Part shown: piece after piece, positions 30,071 to 40,036 of the stretch
Layout: each line of letters opens with the position of its first letter
Numbering within the stretch: position 1 is the stretch's first letter
NCBI GenBank assembly: GCA_036924285.1
Contig: JAYKYS010000006.1
Coordinates: 32,276,001 to 32,340,000, forward strand
Reading direction: 5' to 3'
Length of the DNA stretch: 64,000 bases
From: Asterella californica
Taxonomy: Eukaryota; Streptophyta; Marchantiopsida; Marchantiales; Aytoniaceae
The notes under the pieces: model-generated
The model's input: the letters and a program-made list of their open reading frames with translations, nothing else
What the model was told of the DNA's origin: nothing
Databases searched by the model: none
Translations under genes and position numbers: made by a program

Positions 30071-31962
30071 AGTTTATATGAATAAATGAATGAATGAATA
30101 TCAAGCCCGGAAGACCCAAAGAGTCAAAAGGCAGAAAAAAATACAATACAAAGTCAACATGTGAGCCTAGGAAACCCTAGGAGATCGTATCAATGCAAAA
30201 GAGCATTGGTACAACAAGAAACTATATCTCTAATATAAAGCCCTAGTGGGAGAGCTGACATCTGTAAAAGTGTATAGAAATCACTAGCAACTATCTTATG
30301 TCTACATCTAATCTCATCATACAAGGAACATACAATGAATACATGATCCTCATCCTCTATCTGATCTAAATCACAAAGTCTACAAAGCCGTTCACTCTTA
30401 ACAATGTTTAGCCAACGTCCTTCCTCACTGCCAAGTCTATGAGAGCTAGTGCGGTGCTGAGCGATGATATGTCGAAGAGAGATTGAAATAGGTGCCCGGA
30501 GGTACTCTTGTTCACAATACACCAACATGGGGTTGACATGCTGCTGATAGTAAGCCATCTTGGTCTTGGGTTGAGACCATATAGCATGTAAAAACCTTTT
30601 CTGAATCAACTCCCGAAGAGCAATAGGTGGAAGGTCAAAATCACGCTCAAAAATGTTCCATCTTCCACACCAAGCCACCACATCAGCATACCAACCAAAT
30701 GAGAATGTAGCTCTTAGAGCTTGACAAGGTAATCTCGTCTCTCCAAGAGATCTCACTCTTGAGACATAAATGATAGTCAAGTAAAGAGCTTCTGCTTCCA
30801 CGGATAAGCAACCAGATTCAGCAAGGAGCATAGCATATGGTGTTTGGCATCTTACACCAAGCTCCACTTGTAAGAACACTTTTTGAACCTTCTCGATACG
30901 TTCCCAAGCTCCTTTCCTTGCACCAGGCCCCCCACACTTGAACACCATAAAGTGTCACAGGCAAAACCAAACTCCTGAAGAGAACTCTCCACTTGTTGTA
31001 AAACTTGGCCCTTGTAGAGAAAAGAATGGCGCACTTTTGAACCCACCACCATCACCTTGGAGTTCGAAAGGTTCACTTCCATCTGCATGTTGTTGCAAAA
31101 GATCTCAAGAGCATCCAAATGTCGTTGTAAACTCAAAGGATCACGTGATAGAAGGATGATATCATCAGCATAAATCAATGCTTGAATGATATAGATTCCC
31201 AACTTCACACCTTCTCCTCCAAATTCAGCAAGACATTTCTCCACGTCATCGATGAAGATACCAAATAGAGTAGGGGAGAGAGGACAACCTTGAATGACTC
31301 CAATAGTGCTAAAGATCTCTTTTGATTGTGTCGAGGTAAGCTTCACATAAACTCGTTCATAGAGTTTAGAAACCGCTGCCATCATGTCTTTAGGAACACC
31401 AATGGCAACAAGTCTGTCCCATAAGAGCTTCCTAGGCACCCTATCAAAAGCTTTTGTGTAGTCGATAAAAGCAGCATAGAGAGCTTTCCCATTTCCTTTT
31501 GATTTCTCCCAAGCAACACGAAGACAAAGAATATGATCAATGGTGCTAAAGGTAGGACGAAAACCTGCTTGTGAACGAGCTCTCAAATTGGATTTTTCTG
31601 CCTAAACACTGAGTTTTCTCTCTAGCAAGCTCCCCTACAACTTGGCAAAGATATTGTCCACCATGATAGTTCTATAGTTGGTAACATCATCCTTCTTGCT
31701 CGACTTGTGGATGAGAATCACTTTGCGCATGAACCAACTCTTAGGGAAACCATGTACAGCAGCATCATTTAGAAGCTTGGTAAGTATAGGAATGAGAGAA
31801 TCACCTCCCCATTGTAATAGCTCTGCAGAAAGTCCTTCTAGATCCTCAGATTTTCCACTTGCAAGCCTACTGAGCTGATGTCGTACTTCGTCCATTGAAA
31901 AGGTCTGCGGTAGTCCTTCACTTTGTGGCATACATGGTGCATGTGGAGAGAAGTAAAGTTGC
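30071..31962 (-). pseudogene. LINE-A copy, RT part, with 146-bp deletion and nonsense codon
   Basis: A minus-strand LINE-A 3' half with its (GAAT)n tail at about 30081-30100, hairpin, C-terminal CCHC and RT. A 146-bp deletion near 30982 shifts the frame. Near 31630 the Tyr of FAKLYGS is a TAG stop. Both defects are shared with 51188-54615, so the two descend from one damaged copy. The right end is cut by the 5' end of a plus-strand LINE-A at 31963. Confidence 0.87.
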
Positions 31963-32062
31963 GAGACGCTTCCATTGAGACAAATCTTGTTGCGATCTGA
32001 GGAGAATTGAGGTGTGGAGGCGTGCTTTTAGCTCGCTGATTTGTGAAACTAGTTCTTCGGTG

Positions 32063-32809
32063 ATGATGGCGGACATTAAACAACTCCTTCATAAGGTGTT
32101 GCCAGCGGTGGAAGAAGTATCGGTTGAAGTAGCAGATCTGCATCGAGAGCTCATAGCACATAAGAGTGAGCTTGTTTCTGTTGTGTGCGATGTTCATGCT
32201 TTGAAGAACATGCAAACCGTTGTTGTTACAACTACCAAAGAGATTTCCTCTACACTCTCAGCATCTGCTGTTTCTGCTGAGGAGAAATCTGCGGTGGTAA
32301 ATGACAATTCCAAAGAAGTAGTGGAGAAGTTGGAGATGAAGATGAAATCTTATGCTGAAGCTACCAAGGCGGCTCAAGTCTCTCTTTTTCAAGAGCAAGA
32401 GAATGAAAAGTTGAACCAACTCTCAAGGGTGAAGAATGTGAGAATATCTGGTTTACCTGAGCTAGAGAAGGAGGAGACCAAGGAAGTAGCTACCACTTTT
32501 TTTGCTGACACATTACATGTTCACAAGCCTGTTCTAGTTCAAGCTTATCGCATAGGCCAAAAAGGCTCACAACCTCGAGCAATATTGGCTAAGTTTGCAG
32601 ATCAGGCACAACGAGATACAGCGATGGCTATCAAAGCTGTCTTGAAGGGGAGGCAGATCTGGTTGGATCCTGATCTCACACCGCTACAAGCTGAAGCCAA
32701 GCGGAAGGAGCTTGTGAAGGTAAAAGAGGCTCAACAAGGAGGGTTCATCGCTTTCTTAAGAGATGGACGTGCTGTTGTCACACAAAGGAGACGAGATGCT
32801 TCCAAATAG
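32063..32809 (+). CDS. LINE-A ORF1: coiled coil plus RNA-binding domain
   Basis: 248 codons from ATGATGGCG. Residues 1-125 are helical with heptad-like hydrophobics (IKQLLHKVLPAVEEVSVEVA), expected to form a coiled coil. From about 130 the sequence VKNVRISGLPELEKEE, then LVQAYRIGQ and PRAILAKFADQAQRDTAMAI, follows the RRM-like layout of L1-type ORF1 proteins. A Lys-rich C-terminal domain ends RRRDASK. It would bind element RNA and trimerise. It stops at TAG (32807-32809) followed by CAA TTT, in the same frame as ORF2. The frame is undamaged. Confidence 0.87.
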   Translation: MMADIKQLLHKVLPAVEEVSVEVADLHRELIAHKSELVSVVCDVHALKNMQTVVVTTTKEISSTLSASAVSAEEKSAVVNDNSKEVVEKLEMKMKSYAEATKAAQVSLFQEQENEKLNQLSRVKNVRISGLPELEKEETKEVATTFFADTLHVHKPVLVQAYRIGQKGSQPRAILAKFADQAQRDTAMAIKAVLKGRQIWLDPDLTPLQAEAKRKELVKVKEAQQGGFIAFLRDGRAVVTQRRRDASK

Positions 32810-32830
32810 CAATTTTCGACCCTTGGAGTT

Positions 32831-34411
32831 ATGATGTGGAACATTCATGGGCTTACCGAGTCAAAGTACACAAGCGCTTTACCAATTTGGAACAAGGCTG
32901 ATATCATCAACTTGGTGGAGACTTGGGAACATGAAAGAAACAATGTACATGAGTTGGATGGTTTTACTTTGATCGGCTCTATTTGGAACAAGCGCAAGCA
33001 ACATAAAGGACGTGGTTTTGGAGGTATTGCAACTTACGTCAGATCTTATTTGCATCAGCTTGTTGAAGTGATTCTTCAAGATGTGGATGGACAATATCAT
33101 TGGATTCGAGTTGGTGGAGAAAGTAGATCTGCATGTTATATCGCAATCTGCTATTTTGCACCTTTGAACATGTCTATCTATCAGACTATAGCATGTAGCA
33201 CGAGCCAACCTTTCCATCGTCTTTCTATTGATATTTTGAGATATCAAGGTGTGAAGTTGAGAATCTATATCATTCAAGCATTGATTTATGCTGATGATAT
33301 CATTCTTCTATCACGTGATCCTTTGGGTTTACAACGACATTTGGATGCTCTTGAGGTCTTTTACAACAACATGCAGATAAGTGAACCTTTCGAAATCCAA
33401 GGTGATGGTGGTGGGTTCAAAAGTCCGCCATTCTTTTCTCTACAAGGGCCAAGTTTTACAACAAGTGGAGAGTTACAAGTATTTGGGCATTGACTTCTCT
33501 CATAACTACTGTTGGGCTTTGTGCATTCATAAGAGAGTTGAAGCTGGTTACAAAGCTTTATACTCTCTTTGAATCATTGTCGACGTGCTCATCTCTTAGC
33601 ATGGGATTTGAGAAAGTTTCTCTTCAGGAGTTTGGTTTTGCCTGTGATATTTTATTGTGTTCAAGTGTGGGGGCCGGGTGCAAGGAAAGGAGCTTGGGAA
33701 CGTATTGAGAAAGTTCAAAAAGTGTTCTTACAAGTGGAGCTTGGTGTAAGATGCCAAACACCATATGCTATGCTCCTTGCTGAATCTTGTTGCTTATCCG
33801 TGGAAGCAAAAGCTCTTTACTTGACTATCATTTATGTCTCAAGAGTGAGATCCCTTGGAGAGACGAGATTACCTTGTCAAGCTCTAAGAGCTACATTCTC
33901 ATTTGGTTGGTATGCTGATGTGGTGGTTTGGTGTGGAAAATGGAACATTTTTGAGCGTGATTTTGACCTTCCACCTATTGCTCTTCGGCAGTTGATTCAA
34001 AAAAGGTTTTTACATGCTATATGGTCTCAACCCAAGACCAAGATGGCTTACTATCAGCAGCATGTCAATCCCATGTTGGTGTATTGTGAACAAGAGTACC
34101 TCCGAGCACCTATTTCAATCTCTCTTCGACATATCATCGCTCAACACCGCACTAGCTCTCATAGACTTGGCATTGAGGAAGGACGTTGGTTAAACATTGT
34201 TAGGAGTGAACGGCTTTGTAGACTTTGTGATTTAGATCAGATAGAGGATGAGGATCATGTATTTATTATATGTCTCTTGTATGATGAGATTAGATGTAGA
34301 CATAAGATAATTGCTAGTGATTTCTATACACTTTTACAGATGACAGCTCTCCCACTAGGGCTTTATATTAGAGATATAGTTTTTTGTCGTACCAATGCTC
34401 TTTTGTATTGA
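32831..34411 (+). pseudogene. LINE-A ORF2 with internal deletion and two frameshifts
   Basis: Opens at ATG 32831 (MMWNIHGLTESKY). The endonuclease is cut after LRYQ at about 33246. It is fused in frame to the RT core (IYIIQALIYADDIILLS), losing about 1.5 kb that holds the endonuclease catalytic end and the RT fingers. Two bases are missing at about 33378 and one near 33570. The C-terminal part is open from 33569 to 34411 and keeps CRLCDLDQIEDEDHVFIIC. No working enzyme can be made. Confidence 0.88.
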
Positions 34412-34580
34412 TATTCATTCATTCATTCATTCAACCCTAAACCATGATATTCATTCATTCATTCATTCATATGATCTCTTAGGGTTTCCTAGGCTCACAT
34501 GTTGACTTTATATTGTTTTTTTTCTGCCTTTTGACTCTTTGGCTCTTCCGGGCTTGATATTCATTCATTAATTCATTCAT
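34412..34580 (+). repeat. LINE-A 3' UTR carrying a second ATTC block
   Basis: Other copies read TTGATACGATCTCC after the stop. Here TTGATA is followed by four or five TTCA units, CCCTAAACCATGATA, another block of TTCA units, and only then TGATCTCTTAGGGTTTCC and the normal end. That end has a hairpin (one changed base, GGCTC) and a terminal tail at 34557-34580. The inserted block resembles the element's own terminal GATATTCATTC. Confidence 0.85.
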
Positions 34581-34848
34581 AATAACGTTCTTGCAAACAA
34601 GTTCTAATCCCGCTATCAACATTACATCGCATAATACTCAAGGACTCCCAAGGTTTTCAATGCTCACTTTACTTAAAGACATGAAAATGAGAGTGTTTTT
34701 CACTCTCTCAACTTCTTCTTCTATACTCTACCACTTCTTAGCGTGATGATTTTCACTAAGTTACGTTATTTCATGGTAAGTTCGCAATCCAAAATAATAA
34801 AAATTTTAAAGGCTACTAAGACTTAAGAATAACACACATTCTCCTACC
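34581..34848. other. Short AT-rich gap, nothing recognised
   Basis: About 270 bases between the LINE tail and an inverted LINE 5' end. A small perfect hairpin, GAGAGTG-TTTTT-CACTCTC, lies at about 34691-34709. No open frame or known element was seen. Confidence 0.5.
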
Positions 34849-35000
34849 TCTGCCAACACCTTATGAAGGAGTTGTTTAATCTCTTCCATCATCGTCGAAG
34901 AACTTGCTTCACAAATCATCTAGTTAAGAGCACACCTCAGCACCTCATTTCTCCTCAGACCACAGAAAGATTTGTCTCAATGGAGACGTCTCTACTACTT
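34849..35000 (-). pseudogene. LINE 5' end: 5' UTR and ORF1 start, inverted
   Basis: The minus strand matches the 5' UTR and ORF1 start of the 31963 element: CTCCATTGAGACAAATCTT, then ATGATGGAAGAG and AAACAACTCCTTCATAAGG. It differs at many bases, so it belongs to an older or sister subfamily. It confirms where LINE 5' ends lie. Confidence 0.75.
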
Positions 35001-35560
35001 TGTCTTCTGCGCTTTTCCTTTGGGAAAGAGGTGAAGGAACAGCTTCACCAGAAGGCGCTTCTGTGGCTCCCGGTAAGCTTCGATCTTCCATCCGTTTCTT
35101 CTCTGTCTATCTTCCAGGAAGAGACAAGTTGTGCTTCTAGGCACATGCCACTTCCCCGAGATCATGAGTAGGATCTTTTTCTCCAATTCGTACCCCTTGT
35201 TCTGTGCTTCTGACATGTGGAAAGCCCTACGTCACCAATCTGCTGTCCAGGAAGATGGTCTTCCCCGAGCTACTCCTGCTTTCGCAGTTACACGGTTGCG
35301 AGGCGGTAATGCGGCCCAAACCTCCTCCAGAAGACCCTGGTCGGCGAGGTTCCAATCCTACAGGAAGAAGTCGAGACCCAACTCCTTGATGAAGGATTTG
35401 GCCTCGGCCAATTCTGCTGCCGGTAACACCAACCCTCGAGGATGCATCGACATACTTGAAACTCTGTTGCACTAAGCCACACGTACTTACTGTGAACCGA
35501 AGGCTCAGTCCTTCCCAAGTTCTCACAGTCTAGCTTCCACTCTCAGAAGACGAATCTAGT
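35001..35560 (-). pseudogene. Unrecognised coding remnant on the minus strand
   Basis: The minus strand has protein-like sequence in shifting frames. It includes ELAEAKSFIKELGLDFFL, then DQGLLEEVWAALPPRNRVTA, GRPSSWTADW and a Lys-rich MSEAQNKGYELEKKILLM (35216 downward), ending near 34995. The even mix of residues and consecutive open pieces suggest decayed coding DNA, possibly of a retroelement gag or a host gene. I do not recognise the family. Confidence 0.35.
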
Positions 35561-36850
35561 CTACCAGAAGACAGCTGTATCTAAACAATCCTAACTAAGC
35601 AAGACCTCGCATGGATTCCTAAGAAGACAACCCATCTTGCATTACATCCTACTTCCTAACGGAAGATACAAGATTTGCGAGAAGTAGAGTGTATAACAAG
35701 TTCAGAAGATGGTTGCGGGCTCTTGCGGTGACAGTGACCTCTGGGAAGACTCCCGAGACAACTTCCGATTCAATAACGTTCTCGGAAAACTTCTCGAAGC
35801 CAAGCTTCCCTTCACTGGTAGCACCTGTCTTCTGCTTCCTACGCTGTCGTGATGTGAATTATTCCACATAGTGAATAATTCACCTCTCTGTTAGAAGTTA
35901 ATCTCTCTGAGTGAAGTTAAGACTTCAGAGAAGCCGATTCTGGAGAAAGTGAGCATTCAAAAATATGAAAACACCACGGCGTAAGTCTCGTCGCACTGAT
36001 CACCGTGGTATGTTCAAAAGTTACAAACGGAGTTGTAGGCGAAAAGTTACTTGGAGTTCTTCTACAAGATTTCTGATACCGGAAAATTTTCCATAAATCT
36101 GAGTGAGTTTGAAAAATAATTTTTAGATTTTTCTCATGTAAATTGTAGTATGTAGTATTTGTTTAAAATTCAAAATATACAAAAAGAGCATTTGTAGAAA
36201 AAGTTATGGCACTTCGTGTTAAAAAAAGAAAGACAAAATACCGCAGCTTTCTAGCATATTAGCTTAGAAACTGGTCTTCAAAACCAGTTGTGAGATCAAC
36301 TTCCGTGGTGTAGCTGAGAAACTTGTTGGGAGGAGGTCTCCGGATCAAATATTTTCAGACTCACCACTGGTTTGGAGTAGGCTGGCCCCTTCGGGGGAAT
36401 ATGAGGGGCACCAAGTTGCCTAGGGGCGGGACACTAGATGTCCCTTAAACGTACCGTGAATGCGAGATGTCTCCGTCTACCCCTGCACTAGTGAAGTCAC
36501 CTAGTGTGGATGCTAGAAGGAGATTACCACCGGGTTTCGAAATGGACCTTTCACTTTCGGGTTGTCGAGGTAATTAGTACGAGTTCGGTTGCGGCCCTCT
36601 AAGTCCTAGGGTAGCGAGATGGCATCAAAGATACTCCAAGTCGGTATCAATTCTTTTGTAGAAAAATGTAGAGTTCAAAATATTATTCACTTGGGTCGAA
36701 AAATCAAGTGAAACTGATACCTGAGGCCATACTTATGGCACTTCAAAGTTTAAGGGGGCGGAAAATGACAATGGTGATAACTCGGGCTCCACGTGTCATA
36801 ACGAGGTGATTCCGGTGGCCAGAGGTAGCCGTGGTAGAGTTACTTTGAGT
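35561..36850. other. Unassigned region with LTR-like texture and a nested hairpin
   Basis: No open frame of weight. A-rich stretches such as TTGTAGAAAAAGTTATGGCACTTC (about 36195) recur in altered form near 36725, as is common in LTRs. A two-part inverted repeat lies at 36643-36719: GGTATCA pairs with TGATACC, and inside it TCACTTG pairs with CAAGTGA. It may be an old solo LTR or similar remnant. Confidence 0.35.
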
Positions 36851-38571
36851 GGAGGTGTCAGATGCTTACTATGCAGCCAAGTCGGTGACCGTCCGTACAG
36901 ATGAATCTACAAAGTTCAGTGAAATAGTGTTTTTACGTGTAGATTTATTATCAGTGATTTGTTTTTCTGCTGCCATCTGTTTAGGGCGTCTTTTACCCCT
37001 GCCATGTGACACTGAAGGTTACGTAGGATGGAAAAAAAACCCAGAGGGGTGTACTCCGGAGAGAGAGAATTCTCAAGCCATTATCGCATTATCGAAGTTT
37101 GTCGATCATCGAGCAGTGTAGAATTTACCGTGCGGGAGCTATCGAGTAGAGAGAACCGAAGAGTTAGGAGAGGATTTTTACACAGAGGTCACGTCTGGAG
37201 AGAGATTTTCTGAGTGATGAGTTTTGACATCGAGAGATTGAGCTTAGTAGACACAATCGAGTAAAGAGGAGACCTACAACTTGTACGCATATTTTTCTGA
37301 AAAGAAAACGGGAAGCTTCTAGGTGAACGCGCTGGTGCTTCACAGGAGCAGTTTTGATATTCTGAGTTACTGAACGTGAGATTTGCAGTCTGAATGATCT
37401 GAAGTTGAAGATTTACTTGCACGCCGTGTGTTTTATCTTGGCCGAACCGAGAACGTGATGGTGTGTTTTCTTGCGATCCGTATTCCGTGTGTGATTTTTC
37501 GCCTTCCTCTTCACGATCGTATCACAGCTAGAAGGTTCCGCCTTTCTCAGGAAACTCTCGCCTCGACAACGCACAATCTATCCTCACAACAGACATAAGA
37601 CATTCGCACTCTGTTCTTTCGACTTTTCACCTCTCGTACACACTCAGAAGAAGCTTGCTGCATGACGGGAAGATATGACCCTCGACCATTCTCTCCAGAT
37701 TCAAGATTTCTCACAACTCTCTTCTAAGTTCAGGAAGAAGAAGGAATAGGCTGTTATGGGTCGGACAGAAGAGACCCGTAAAAGACCTTCACGTCTTCTC
37801 GCGCATTCTGCCAGTCTTTCCAGTCTTCTAGTCTGTTCAGGAAGATGTGGATTTGAGAAGTTTGGAATATCGGGAGGCACAAGCATGGATCCCAACTTCC
37901 AGCTTCTCGAAACAATAAACAACTCACCAAGTCACTCAAGATTCGTACCAAGTCTCTCTCAACACAAAAGCAAATCCAATCCACTCTCGATACGAATTGC
38001 ATACAGTCGTCTTCCGAAGACTTCAGACATTTAGAAGCGTCTTTCAAAAATGTTCAGGATTCAAAAGCGTCTTCCGAAGATGTTCAGAAGCGTCTCTGTT
38101 CAAGGATTCAGGAGTAGAGGTGTGATAAGGTAGAGAAATTGATAGCTGCGGGATTGAATTTGAGAACCATGGACATGGAAGCTTGATTGCAGTTCGGGAA
38201 GAAGTTGAGAGATGATTGTCGAAAATTGGGCAGCGCTTCCACGCCCAATTTCACAGTAGGAAAATTCAGGATGGAAAAACGATCGATGGGTTTGTCTGCA
38301 AACAATCGAGGAAGCGCGGGGGATATCAAGCAAGAGGCGAGAAGCAAGGTGGAAGGGAAGAGAACATGGGAAGAACCTCTGTCTGTTTCCCGTAGCGTCT
38401 TTTGTCTTCCACGCGTTTCCGGCTCCGTCCCTAGCTCTAATGCGACTCCACCAAGCTGCTGCTGCCGTCAATGTCTTCAATCGAACAAGACTCCACCTCC
38501 GATTCTCCTCAGGCGTCTTTCAATGTCTGCTTCCTGGAGTCTCCCAGCTCTCGAGATATGCCCTTCATGTC
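36851..38571. other. Unassigned region, no supported gene
   Basis: Short open frames exist on both strands, for example 38187-38500 plus and 38100-38480 minus, but they overlap each other and none has a recognisable domain. Near 38030-38100 a short unit (AAGCGTCTTCCGAAGATGTTCAG) is repeated two or three times. No LINE or gypsy match was seen. A host exon cannot be excluded. Confidence 0.35.
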
Positions 38572-38661
38572 TATTGCTCGAGGTTGTGAGCCTTTTTGTC
38601 TTATGCGGTAAGCTTGAACTAGGACAGGCTTATGAACATGTAACGTGTCAGCAAAAAAATG
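38572..38661 (-). pseudogene. LINE ORF1 fragment, minus strand
   Basis: The minus strand encodes FFADTLHVHKPVLVQAYRI and KGSQPRAI of ORF1. It abuts a plus-strand ORF1 piece that contains the same residues, forming a small inverted repeat. Confidence 0.75.
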
Positions 38662-38903
38662 AGAAGCATAACCAACTCTCCTAGGTGAAGAACGTGAGAA
38701 CTTTTGGTTTATAGAAGATAGAGGAGGAAGAACCAAAGAAGCTGCTACCACTTTTTTTGCTGATACGCTTCATGTTCACAAGCATGTACTATTTCAAGCC
38801 TATCGCATTTGGCAAAAGGACTCACAACCTTGATCCGTACTCGTGAAGTTTGTTGATCAAAGACCACGAGATACAACGATGGCTAACAAAGCGGTCTTGA
38901 AAG
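38662..38903 (+). pseudogene. LINE ORF1 fragment, plus strand
   Basis: The plus strand matches ORF1 from the NQLS and VKNVR region through FFADTLHVHK to NKAVLK, with several stops. It is more diverged from the whole ORF1 than other copies, so it is probably LINE-B. Confidence 0.72.
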
Positions 38904-39088
38904 CAAGCTCCAAGCTTTTGTTCCTCAAAAAATCTCTCTTCTTGCACTTCTGACTCAATACTGATTAGTACTGATTCTTACATTAGTTATTGTTTTTTAG
39001 TTTGTGTTTTTGTATTGTGTTTTTGTCTTTTGACTCTTTGGGTCCTCTCGGAATTATTATTATCATTTATCATTTATCATTTATCAAT
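38904..39088. mobile_element. LINE-B scraps: inverted endonuclease bit, then plus 3' end with tail
   Basis: 38904-38950 matches the basic KKRxFLRxKxLEL coding region of ORF2 on the minus strand. From about 38957 on the plus strand is a LINE-B 3' UTR with the hairpin at 39032-39044 and the clearest (ATCATTT)n tail in the window at about 39055-39085. Confidence 0.75.
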
Positions 39089-39276
39089 AAACCCATGAAT
39101 GTTCCAAGTCATAACTCTGAGAGTCAAGAATTGCTATTTGGAGGCATCTCATTTCCTTGAGTAATCACAACACGTCAGTCTCTCAGAAAAGCAACAAACT
39201 CTCCTTGTTGAGCTTCTTTTATCGTAGTGAGCTCCTTACGCTTGGCTTCAGCTTGTAGCGGTGTAAGATCTTTTCA
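39089..39276 (-). pseudogene. LINE-B ORF1 end and ORF2 start
   Basis: The minus strand carries the ORF1 C-terminus, its TAG at 39134-39136, the seven-codon spacer and ATGACTTGGAACATTCATGG, the start of ORF2. The stop is followed by CAA TTC and the frame stays open into ORF2, as in LINE-A. It shows that this arrangement predates the split of the two families. Confidence 0.75.
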
Positions 39277-40036
39277 GAGACATTGGAACAAGTTGAGAGT
39301 TACAAGTACTTGGGCATTGACAGAGACAGAGAATTATAGTTGGGCTAGATGCATTCAGAAGAGAGTGGAAGCTGGTAACAAAGCTCTCTATTCTCTTTTG
39401 AATCGTTGTCAACGTGCTCATCTTCTAGCATGGGATCTTAAGAAGTTTCTCTTCAGGAGTTTGGTTTTGCCTATGGTACTCTATGGTGTTCAAGTATGGG
39501 GTGCTGGAGCAAAGAATCTTGAGCATATTTAAAGAGTTTAGAAATTATTCTTACAAATGGAGCTTGGTGTCCGATGCCAAACACCATATGTTATGCATCT
39601 TGCTGAATGTGGTTATTTATCTTTGGAAGTTGAAGCACTCTACTTGACAAACATTTATGTATCTAGGGTGAGATCTCTCGGAGAGACAAGACTACCTTGT
39701 CAAGCTCTAAAAGCTACACTCTCTTTTGGTTGGTATGTTGATGTGGTGGCTTGGTGTGAGAGATGGAACATCTTTGAGCGTGATTTTAACCTCCCACCTA
39801 TTGCTCTTCGTGAGTTGATACAAAAGAGATTTCTACATGCTCGATGGTCCCACCCCAAGACCAAGATAGCTTATTATCAACAGCAAGTCAAACCCATGTT
39901 GGTGTATTGCTATTAGGAGTACCTCCAAACATCTATATCAATATCTCTCCGACAAGTGATTTCTCAACATTGTACTAGCTCTCGTAGACTTCGTATTGAG
40001 AAAGAACGTTGGTTAAATATTGATAGGAGTGAACGT
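39277..40036 (+). pseudogene. LINE-B ORF2 C-terminal part, left half
   Basis: RT thumb and C-terminal region (ESYKYLGID, RCQRAHLLAWDLKKFLFRSL, SFGWYVDVVAWCERWN, then PKTKIAYYQQQV), with stops at about 39531 and 39916. It is interrupted by GyL copy 2 at GAACGT. The rest lies at 50846-51143. Confidence 0.82.

Larger units (their letters stand above)
31963..34580 (+). mobile_element. LINE-A element with 5' UTR, whole ORF1, deleted ORF2
   Basis: The only LINE here that keeps its 5' end. It has about 100 bp of 5' UTR beginning GAGACGCTTCCATTGAG, a complete ORF1 (32063-32809), a 21-base spacer, ORF2 with an internal deletion, a 3' UTR and tail. The order matches a two-ORF LINE. The 3' UTR is unusual: a second (ATTC)n block interrupts it right after the ORF2 stop (see 34412-34580). 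Confidence 0.9.

Noticed and set aside
34430..34440. CCCTAAACC as a telomere repeat
   Set aside because: Only about one and a half units, between microsatellite blocks; chance is likely. Mentioned only as a side note to the double tail.
36360..36600. GC-rich stretch resembling rRNA
   Set aside because: Phrases such as GGCCCCTTCGGGG look rRNA-like, but I could not align any conserved rRNA core segment.
38100..38500. Overlapping plus and minus frames as a host gene
   Set aside because: They overlap on opposite strands, have no domain, and no splice pattern could be supported.
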